Shown: positions 1 to 5,357 of the stretch, in pieces | Layout of the letters: each line of letters starts with the position of its first letter | Position numbering within the stretch: the first letter of the stretch is position 1 | DNA from: Bryobacterales bacterium | GTDB lineage: Bacteria > Acidobacteriota > Terriglobia > Bryobacterales > Bryobacteraceae | DNA length: 7,068 bases | NCBI GenBank assembly: GCA_003142355.1 | Contig: PLMF01000314.1 | Span: forward strand, 19,013-26,080 | Reading direction: 5' to 3' | Translations under genes and position numbers: made by a program | Notes under the pieces: generated by a model | Database searches by the model: none | Seen by the model: only the letters and a program-made list of their open reading frames with translations | Told to the model about the DNA's origin: nothing

Positions 1-125
1 GCGTACATTTGCCCGCCATCGATCGCCAACCCCAGCGCGCCGATCAGCAGGATGCTCATGGCCACCACGACCAGAATGACAGCCTGTCCGTCCTGGCGGC
101 CGAAAGTATGGGCAATGGATTTCAA
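1..125 (-). CDS. tadG: TadG-like Flp pilus assembly protein, N-terminal fragment (runs off the left edge)
   Basis: Only the first 41 codons are present. They encode a short polar head, the segment DGQAVILVVVAM, one hydrophobic helix (about residues 15-34) and then AIDGGQMY. This layout, a helix closed by an Asp-Gly/Leu-Gly pair near the outer face, is that of the Tad/TadE-G-like N-terminal domain (PF13400 type). TadG proteins are anchored in the inner membrane with a large periplasmic part, often von Willebrand A-like, and take part in Flp pilus assembly. The segment after DG resembles a prepilin site but lacks the Glu at +5 seen in the two TadE proteins, so processing is doubtful. The start is inferred to be TTG at 125-123. 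It overlaps the TGA of tadE (124-122), has a GGGG-type Shine-Dalgarno about 10 bases upstream, and no ATG or GTG is available nearby in frame. The C-terminal domain cannot be seen, so the TadG name rests on the N-terminus and on position. Confidence 0.75.
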   Translation of the reverse strand, partial: MKSIAHTFGRQDGQAVILVVVAMSILLIGALGLAIDGGQMY

Positions 126-577
126 AATACGATGATCCCCTGTGAGGCGCTGCCCAGGCGCAGCGTCTTCGAGAAGTAGGTTGTCAATGGATCGTAGGGA
201 TACACGGCAGTGATAGTTACGTACTGCCCGGGAGCATTGGAACCGCCCGGATAGGTTACATGAACGACCAGACGACTGGTGGTCAACAGGCCGGCGCTGG
301 CGAAGTTCTTCACCACCGTCACGACCTGGGCGGGGTCGTTGCCCGGCCCGCTGGCGCTATCGACTGTCGCCCCCGCGGAACGGCTGCTGCCGTGCACACT
401 GGCGTAACGCACGCCCGCTCGCGCCGCGTTGGCCACCGTCGTATATACCAGCACCGTGCGGCCGATCTCGACCACGAAAAGAAGCATGACGGCCGTCAAA
501 ACCGCCACCACGCTAAACTCCACCATGGTTTGACCGGCACGCCCGGAAAGCCAGCTTTTTCCGGCGCCTGCGGTCAC
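122..577 (-). CDS. tadE: TadE-like pseudopilin (minor pilin of the Flp pilus)
   Basis: This is a 151-residue protein of typical TadE length. A short basic leader (residues 1-15) ends in the prepilin site G15|QTMVEF, with Glu at +5 (E20) and an aromatic residue at +6, followed by one hydrophobic helix (about 21-38). After it comes VANAARAGVRYASVHG (48-63), the TadE-family signature, and then a small Ser/Thr/Gly-rich periplasmic domain that ends in a hydrophobic tail. In characterised Tad systems TadE and TadF are cut by the TadV/CpaA peptidase and are required for pilus biogenesis; the peptidase gene is in this operon. The start is GTG at 577-575, overlapping the TGA of the PilZ-TadE gene as GTGA, with GAGG about 8 bases upstream. 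The downstream TadG-like gene overlaps its stop in turn. Function is assigned by family and motif, with high confidence for a TadE-type pseudopilin. Confidence 0.9.
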   Translation of the reverse strand: MTAGAGKSWLSGRAGQTMVEFSVVAVLTAVMLLFVVEIGRTVLVYTTVANAARAGVRYASVHGSSRSAGATVDSASGPGNDPAQVVTVVKNFASAGLLTTSRLVVHVTYPGGSNAPGQYVTITAVYPYDPLTTYFSKTLRLGSASQGIIVF

Positions 578-1473
578 TGGAGCATCCTCACGACAGCCTT
601 GCGGTGGATCCTGCTGGATGGCAGAGTAGCGCTAATACCCAGCTTTGGAAACGAGAACAGCGGGATGAAGGGCTTATAGGTGTAGGTCACGTCGACCGTG
701 GCCAGAGTATAGGCCGGCGCCTCGGGGTCGGTGAGGGCAGTGCAGCCGTTCGCCGCCGTCGTGGCATTGGTGCACGTGGCGACCACCAGGCTGGACCGGT
801 TCATGAGCGACGCAACGTCATTCGTCACGAGGGTGGTGACTTGCGCCAGCGTCGCCGGGGTCGGACTTCCCACCGAAGCGCTGGACAGGCTCATATATTC
901 CGCTCCGGCCCGAGCCGCATTGGCCACCGTGATCCAAGCGAACAGAAAGCCGCCGATGTTCACGGCGTTCACGGCCAGAACAAACACCAGTGGAACCATC
1001 AAGGCGAATTCGACCAGGGCCTGTCCTTGCCTGCGCAACGCCGGTTGGAAGGGCGCACTAGAGGCCGGTTGAGCCGGAATCGCAGCCAGGAATGTACGGA
1101 AGCTTTCCTCCTCCTTGTGGTTGCGAAAGACGAACTCGACGGCTACGCCGTCGGATCCGTGCCGGACGACTCGCGCGGGTATACAGGTCGAAACCGCGGG
1201 AGCCGTCGGGCCACCCTCCGCCATCGCCGTTCGTCCTCTTTGCAGAATCAGCCGAATGATGGTGCCGAGGTACCAGCGTTCCGGCGTGCAAATGTAGGCG
1301 CCGCTCGGGCTGATGTCATGGATGCGGCGTCCCTCCGGTGCGGAGCCATCCCAGTAATACACAAGAATCTCCGGGTGGATGCTCCTGGGCGCGCGCCTGG
1401 GGTCCTCCTCCCCCCCCCCGGCCAGCCATCCCTTCATCTTGCCGATCGCACGCTGAAACATCGCCTCACTCAC
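574..1473 (-). CDS. PilZ domain fused to a TadE-like pseudopilin
   Basis: The protein has 299 residues in two modules. The N-terminal module (about 24-130) is PilZ-like: RRAPR at 26-30 gives the RxxxR motif, and DISPSG at 53-58 gives the (D/N)xSxxG motif. In PilZ proteins these two motifs form the c-di-GMP site. A Pro/Ala/Ser-rich linker (about 133-146) follows. The second module is TadE-like: RRQG150|QALVEF with Glu at +5 (E155), a hydrophobic helix (about 157-178), VANAARAGAEYMS (183-195) and a periplasmic tail holding C234 and C244, a possible disulfide pair. By analogy with TadE, the CpaA peptidase would cut after G150, leaving the PilZ module in the cytoplasm and a mature minor pilin of 149 residues. 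The start chosen is GTG at 1473, forming GTGA with the stop of the DUF192 gene, with AGGA about 10 bases upstream. ATG at 1461 is an alternative. A G10 run interrupts codons 19-22. Binding of c-di-GMP and cleavage are inferred. Confidence 0.85.
   Translation of the reverse strand: MSEAMFQRAIGKMKGWLAGGGEEDPRRAPRSIHPEILVYYWDGSAPEGRRIHDISPSGAYICTPERWYLGTIIRLILQRGRTAMAEGGPTAPAVSTCIPARVVRHGSDGVAVEFVFRNHKEEESFRTFLAAIPAQPASSAPFQPALRRQGQALVEFALMVPLVFVLAVNAVNIGGFLFAWITVANAARAGAEYMSLSSASVGSPTPATLAQVTTLVTNDVASLMNRSSLVVATCTNATTAANGCTALTDPEAPAYTLATVDVTYTYKPFIPLFSFPKLGISATLPSSRIHRKAVVRMLQ
1410..1419 (-). repeat. G10 homopolymer tract inside the PilZ-TadE coding region
   Basis: The plus strand has ten C residues in a row, so the coding strand has ten G residues that encode Gly19-Gly21 and the first base of Glu22. 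The tract lies about 54 bases downstream of the start and just before the PilZ RxxxR motif. Tracts of this kind slip during replication. Reading the sequence, loss of one G would end translation at the TGA at 1250-1248, and gain of one G at the TGA at 1318-1316; both products lose the pilin module. The tract is also a likely place for a sequencing error. Confidence 0.9.
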
Positions 1474-1946
1474 TGTCGCTCGTCCTGGAAGACGGGTTCT
1501 GTGTCCTTCCCCTCCACGCACTCCTTCATCTGTTCCGGAGTACAAATGAGTAATTCATCGCCGATCTGTGTATAGGAGGGGTAGATGGCCCGCGAACGCA
1601 GTGCCAGGACGCTGGCACACTTGCTTTTGATGGGCGAGATGCGGAACGGCCCAAGCTGCTCGACGAGATAGAGCACGCGGTTCGCCGAATCCAGGTAGAT
1701 CAAGTCGATGGCACAACGCATGCCGATGGTGTGGACACCGCGGGAAGGAACCAGCCAGACGCCGTCGTCGAACGTCACTCCACTCTTTTCCGAGAGCGCC
1801 TTCAAGCCCATGCGCCAGGTGTCGGCGGGAGCGACGCGAAGTCCCAAGAACGATTCGCGAGTCCGATTGAACACACACAGAGTTCGTCTCATAGTTGTCG
1901 CACCCGAATACTGCGTCGCCCCGCCGATCCGGCGTCTATCCAGCAT
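1470..1946 (-). CDS. DUF192 family protein of unknown function
   Basis: The protein resembles the DUF192 (PF02643) family. From the ATG at 1946 it has 158 residues. The recognisable part begins at TLCVFNRTRESFLGL (about 22-36) and includes GVHTIGMRCAIDLIYLD (about 70-86), the family's central 'GM..xIDxxFLD' strand, then GPFR, a KCASVLAL strand and IGDELLI near the C-terminus. No signal peptide or membrane segment is visible, whereas many DUF192 proteins are exported. Five Cys residues are spread through it. The biochemical role of the family is not established. The gene overlaps the PilZ-TadE gene by GTGA, so it is probably co-translated with the pseudopilin genes, which suggests a link to pilin or pilus function. 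The start is uncertain: ATG at 1946 has AAAGGAG three bases upstream, while ATG at 1892 (140 residues) fits the conserved domain more tightly but has no clear Shine-Dalgarno. Confidence 0.8.
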   Translation of the reverse strand: MLDRRRIGGATQYSGATTMRRTLCVFNRTRESFLGLRVAPADTWRMGLKALSEKSGVTFDDGVWLVPSRGVHTIGMRCAIDLIYLDSANRVLYLVEQLGPFRISPIKSKCASVLALRSRAIYPSYTQIGDELLICTPEQMKECVEGKDTEPVFQDERQ

Positions 1947-1949
1947 ACG

Positions 1950-1956
1950 CTCCTTT
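1950..1956 (-). promoter_or_regulatory. Shine-Dalgarno AAAGGAG supporting the DUF192 start at 1946
   Basis: The minus strand reads AAAGGAG, then CGT, then ATG. The spacing is short (3 bases) but the match to the anti-Shine-Dalgarno is strong. This is the reason for preferring 1946 over 1892 as the start of the DUF192 gene. Confidence 0.6.
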
Positions 1957-2014
1957 ACACTTGTCGCGCCCCGCGAGTTCCACGCGTCGTCGAAGGGCGC
2001 GGCGGCCACGGTGA

Positions 2015-2110
2015 CTACTTTACTGCCTTGCGGCGGCGTTGGACAAAGTACACCAAGCCGATGACAAACAGGATGCCCGCCACGAGGCGGATAACGGTCG
2101 TCGTATCCAT
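2015..2110 (-). CDS. 31-residue single-pass membrane microprotein (hypothetical)
   Basis: I do not recognise this gene as a named family. It is a 32-codon reading frame from ATG at 2110 to TAG at 2017-2015. It has a short polar N-terminus (MDTTTVIR), one hydrophobic stretch of about 15 residues (about 9-23, rich in Val, Leu, Ile, Gly and Phe) and a strongly basic tail, QRRRKAVK. By the positive-inside rule the tail should be cytoplasmic. It is preceded by one of the best Shine-Dalgarno sequences in the window, AAGGAG with 8 bases to the ATG. It fills most of the space between tadC and the DUF192 gene, on the same strand and 44 bases after the tadC stop. This context suggests co-expression with the pilus machine and possibly a small accessory partner of a membrane component; that role is inference. 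The alternative is a chance short frame. Confidence 0.6.
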   Translation of the reverse strand: MDTTTVIRLVAGILFVIGLVYFVQRRRKAVK

Positions 2111-2118
2111 GATGCTGT

Positions 2119-2124
2119 CTCCTT
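2119..2124 (-). promoter_or_regulatory. Strong Shine-Dalgarno AAGGAG of the 31-residue microprotein
   Basis: The minus strand reads AAGGAG, then 8 bases (ACAGCATC), then the ATG at 2110-2108. Near-ideal sequence and spacing are the main evidence that the short downstream frame is translated. Confidence 0.7.
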
Positions 2125-2154
2125 TCTTTCGAGTTCAAACGGCCCAGCGCCGGA

Positions 2155-3063
2155 TCAACTCAAAAACTGCTTAAAACCCTCTAACATAACGATCATCGAG
2201 GGGCCAAGCGTCACAACGAACAACGAGGGAAAAATGAACAAAACCAGGGGGAAGGTGAGTTTCACGGTAGTCTTCGCCGCCTGCTCCTCCGCATCCTGCC
2301 GCCGTCGCGTGCGCAGCGCTTCCGAGTGAGACCTCAAAGTCTTTCCGACACTGGTGCCAAACTTATCCGCCTGGATCAATATCGATGCCAGCGAACGAAT
2401 GGTATCGACATCGGTGCGCTCCCCAAAATTCCTCCACGCTTCGGCGCGCGGGCGTCCGGCTCGCTGTTCCAGATAGACGAGAGTCAGCTCATCGGCGATG
2501 GCCGGCTGGCTGATTTGCAGCTCCTCCGCGGTGCGCATGGTCGCCTTGTCGACGCTCAGGCCCGCCTCCACGCAGATCACCATCAGGTCCAATGCTTCCG
2601 GAAGGCCCAGACGCAACACCAACTTTCTGGCGGAAACGCGATTGTTCAGCCAGAAATCCGGGGCCAGAAATCCGAGGCCGGCCGCCAGCGCATACACAAA
2701 GAGTGGAGAGTATGCGTAAAGCTGCGTGACCGTGGCAACCAGGCATAACACAGCCGGAACCAGCACCTTGGAGCTATAGAAAATGTTGACATAGGATGGT
2801 TCGCGATAACCCGCTCTCGCCAGTTTCTTCTGAACGATCGAGATATCGGCCTGGCTCCTCGGCAGCAGTTTCTGAAATGGTTTTACCAGCTTTTCGAGCC
2901 TGGAGCCCGGGGGCGGCGCAATGGCGCCCAAGAGATTGGCGTCGTCCGCCCTGGACACCACTTGCGAGAGTCTGCGCAGCGTCGTCTGCCGGTAGAAGAT
3001 CAGGAAACCGGCACTCGACATCAGCGCAAAGGCCGCCAGAAACGCGAAGATGGCGAGCTGCAT
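2155..3063 (-). CDS. tadC: TadC, Flp pilus inner-membrane platform protein (type II secretion F domain)
   Basis: The protein has 302 residues. A hydrophobic N-terminal segment (about 4-24) is followed by a basic cytoplasmic loop, two helices (about 97-115 and 119-136), the T2SS-F/GspF-like cytoplasmic domain (about 155-260) and a C-terminal helix (about 270-292). The F-domain signature region reads LGLPEALDLMVICVEAGLSV (152-171), and the domain ends with QAAKTTVKLTFPLVLFIFPS before the last helix; both are typical of TadC. TadB and TadC are thought to form the inner-membrane base on which the CpaF/TadA ATPase acts. The ATG at 3063 is preferred over an upstream in-frame start because AAAGG lies 7 bases before it, overlapping the tadB stop (3076-3074), and because it gives a membrane segment at the very N-terminus. 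The gap from tadB is only 10 bases, so the two are probably co-translated. Confidence 0.93.
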   Translation of the reverse strand: MQLAIFAFLAAFALMSSAGFLIFYRQTTLRRLSQVVSRADDANLLGAIAPPPGSRLEKLVKPFQKLLPRSQADISIVQKKLARAGYREPSYVNIFYSSKVLVPAVLCLVATVTQLYAYSPLFVYALAAGLGFLAPDFWLNNRVSARKLVLRLGLPEALDLMVICVEAGLSVDKATMRTAEELQISQPAIADELTLVYLEQRAGRPRAEAWRNFGERTDVDTIRSLASILIQADKFGTSVGKTLRSHSEALRTRRRQDAEEQAAKTTVKLTFPLVLFIFPSLFVVTLGPSMIVMLEGFKQFLS

Positions 3064-3073
3064 AATGTGCCTT

Positions 3074-4042
3074 TCAGACGCGAATACGAACAATCCTTCG
3101 AATAATGAGGCCGCCGACAACGTCCATGCTCACGGCTGCCCAGAGCAGCTTCAAGCCGATGGGGCGCTTCCACAAGATACTCATTCCCTCGGGATTCACG
3201 AAATACATGGCCAGCCCGAGGCCCACGGGAAGCAGCGAAAGCACCCAGCCGGTCATCCTCCCTTGTGCGGTGTGAACGCTCACCTGCTTCTTCAAGCGAA
3301 ACCTCTCGCGCGTGGTCTCCGCCACCTTCTCCAGCACTTCGGCCAGGTTTCCGCCGCTTTCCTTCTGAATCAGCACGGCGGCGACAAAGATGCGAAAGTC
3401 CTGTATGGGGACCCTCTCGGTGAGATTCACGAGCGCGGTACGCAGGTCGGCGCCGTAGTTCTGTTCCTCGAAACACTTGCGGATTTCTCCGCTGATCGGC
3501 TCGCGGCAGTCCTGGGCGACCGCTCCCAGGCTGGCGATCAGACTGTGGCCCACCCGAAGGGCGCTGACCATCATACCCAGCGCCTCGGGCAGTTGCTGTT
3601 CCATCTTGGATAGACGCTTGGCCCGCCGATACCGGACGTACAGAAAGGGCAGCGGAAGAAAGCCGGCCGAGACCAGCAGCGCCGGGAGCCCGGCTTCCCA
3701 TCGCAAATACAGTACGTATCCCAGGAAGGCGAAGCCCGCGAGGGATGTCAGGACCAGGGTCCCCAGCGTCAGGGTCACACCGGCTTGATACAGGTACAGA
3801 GTGGAGGCCGGCGCCAGATTGAGTCTGGTCAACCAGTGGTTGAGCCACGGAATGGCGCTCAAACGCCGCTGCTGTTTCCGAATATCGGTGATTGCTTCCT
3901 CGTCCTGGGTGGGTGCGAACTCATGATCCAATGCGGCAAGCCTCGATGCTCCAGGCTTGGACGTGGCTTTTCCAACCATGGTGGCGGCCAATACCGCGGC
4001 CGCGAGCCCCCCCACACAGATCGACAGGACGATCAGCAGCAT
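3074..4042 (-). CDS. tadB: TadB, Flp pilus inner-membrane platform protein (type II secretion F domain)
   Basis: The protein has 322 residues. It begins with a membrane helix (about 2-23), then a charged linker, two helices (about 88-111 and 118-137), the T2SS-F domain (about 145-260), and helices at about 264-282 and 298-316. The domain contains EQQLPEALGMMVSALRVGHS (148-167), matching the 'LPeaLdlmaraLRAGhs' segment of TadB, and QDFRIFVAAVLIQKESGGNL (214-233), matching the second conserved block of the family. TadB partners TadC in the platform that couples ATP hydrolysis by CpaF/TadA to pilin movement. The ATG at 4042 was chosen because the frame upstream of it overlaps cpaF and does not resemble TadB; the Shine-Dalgarno before it is weak. 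It begins 34 bases after the cpaF stop. No truncation or missing motif was seen. Confidence 0.93.
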   Translation of the reverse strand: MLLIVLSICVGGLAAAVLAATMVGKATSKPGASRLAALDHEFAPTQDEEAITDIRKQQRRLSAIPWLNHWLTRLNLAPASTLYLYQAGVTLTLGTLVLTSLAGFAFLGYVLYLRWEAGLPALLVSAGFLPLPFLYVRYRRAKRLSKMEQQLPEALGMMVSALRVGHSLIASLGAVAQDCREPISGEIRKCFEEQNYGADLRTALVNLTERVPIQDFRIFVAAVLIQKESGGNLAEVLEKVAETTRERFRLKKQVSVHTAQGRMTGWVLSLLPVGLGLAMYFVNPEGMSILWKRPIGLKLLWAAVSMDVVGGLIIRRIVRIRV

Positions 4043-4076
4043 ATGGCACCGCTTGCTTCGGTTCCGTGCGGCATTC

Positions 4077-5357
4077 TCAATCGACCTCCACGGAGCGCTC
4101 AAAGATCTCCGCCGGCAGCAGGATGCCGGCCACACGCAACCGGTCGAGGAACTTGGGACGAATCCCGGAGGGTTGAAACGAACCCACGACCCTTCCATCC
4201 GGCCCGATGCCTTTCCTGACAAAGTTGAAAATATCGTGCATGCTGACGATGTTTTCCTCGAGGCCGGTGATCTCGGAAATATTCACCACTTTGCGGGTGC
4301 CATCGCTCATGCGCGACACCTGCACGATGACTGAAATCGCGGACGCAATCTGCTGGCGGACGGATCTCTCCGGCATATTGACGCTGGCCATGGCGACCAT
4401 GGACTCCAACCTGGAAAGAGCGTCGCGGGAGGTGTTGGCGTGGATGGTGGTCATGGAACCCTCGTGCCCGGTATTCATGGCCTGCAACATGTCGAACGCC
4501 TCGTCGCCACGAACCTCGCCGATGATGATCCGGTCCGGCCGCATACGGAGGCTGTTGATGAGAAGCTGGCGCTGGCGCACGGCTCCCAGCCCCTCCACGT
4601 TGGGAGGCCTGGTTTCGAGCCGCACCACATCCTCGTGTTTGAGCTGCAACTCGGCGGCGTCTTCAATGGTGACGATGCGCTCGGTCTCCGGAATGAAGCT
4701 GGAGAGAATGTTCAGGAATGTGGTCTTGCCGGCCCCGGTGCCTCCCGAGATCAGGACGCTGATTTTGGCCTTTACCGCGGCGGCCAGGATCTGCATCATC
4801 TCGGCGGAAATGCTCCTGAGTTTCACCAGGGTCTCCGCCGCGACGGGCCCGCCGCCGAAGCGCCGGATGGACATGCAAGGGCCGTCGAGGGCCAGCGGCG
4901 GAATGATGGCGTTCACGCGCGAGCCGTCCGGAAGCCTGGCATCGACCATGGGCGAGGATTCATCCACCCGGCGGCCGACGCGGGACACGATGCGATCGAT
5001 CACCTGCATCAAGTGCCGGTCGTCCCGAAATTTAGCGCTGGTCCGCTCCAGGATTCCATGGCGTTCCACATAGATCACGTCTTTGTTGTTGACCAGAATG
5101 TCCGATACGCTGGAATCTTTCAGCAAAGGTTCAAGGGGGCCCAATCCAAAGACTTCGTCCAGAAGCTCGCTTTCCACCCGCTCTTTTTCCGCGCCGTTCA
5201 GCGGCACTTTTTGGGCGCCAACAATCTCCTGAATGATGGTACCGACCGCGCGGCGGGCTCTGGCGTCGTCGACCGAAGAAAGTCTTTCGAGGTCGATTCT
5301 GGAGAGCAGGGTGCTATGCAGATCGGTTTTCAGTCTTTGAAAATCGAGGACTTCCAT
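4077..5357 (-). CDS. cpaF: CpaF/TadA, type II/IV secretion system ATPase of the Flp pilus
   Basis: The protein has 426 residues, a normal length for CpaF. The N-terminal domain carries [20 protein letters not shown] (71-90), the family's usual entry block, followed by [20 protein letters not shown] (138-157). The ATPase core is complete: Walker [10 protein letters not shown] (205-213), Asp box [10 protein letters not shown] (230-239), Walker B region [16 protein letters not shown] (276-291) and His box [10 protein letters not shown] (300-309). It is a hexameric cytoplasmic motor that powers Flp pilus assembly, and in some species retraction as well. The ATG at 5357 follows directly on the TAA of cpaE (5360-5358) with no gap, so the two are probably translated in tandem. 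The C-terminal part (about 385-426) is basic and hydrophobic without a known motif. No key residue is missing. The assignment is secure. Confidence 0.97.
   Translation of the reverse strand: MEVLDFQRLKTDLHSTLLSRIDLERLSSVDDARARRAVGTIIQEIVGAQKVPLNGAEKERVESELLDEVFGLGPLEPLLKDSSVSDILVNNKDVIYVERHGILERTSAKFRDDRHLMQVIDRIVSRVGRRVDESSPMVDARLPDGSRVNAIIPPLALDGPCMSIRRFGGGPVAAETLVKLRSISAEMMQILAAAVKAKISVLISGGTGAGKTTFLNILSSFIPETERIVTIEDAAELQLKHEDVVRLETRPPNVEGLGAVRQRQLLINSLRMRPDRIIIGEVRGDEAFDMLQAMNTGHEGSMTTIHANTSRDALSRLESMVAMASVNMPERSVRQQIASAISVIVQVSRMSDGTRKVVNISEITGLEENIVSMHDIFNFVRKGIGPDGRVVGSFQPSGIRPKFLDRLRVAGILLPAEIFERSVEVD

Noticed and set aside
604..1575. Long plus-strand frame opposite the PilZ-TadE gene (323 codons)
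   Set aside because: It is antisense to a gene with clear motifs, its translation is rich in Arg, Gly and His without any recognisable domain, and long shadow frames are expected in GC-rich DNA.
1947..2014. Gap between the microprotein and the DUF192 gene, examined for a terminator or promoter
   Set aside because: Apart from the AAAGGAG before 1946 I see no stable hairpin with a T run and no promoter-like boxes on the minus strand.
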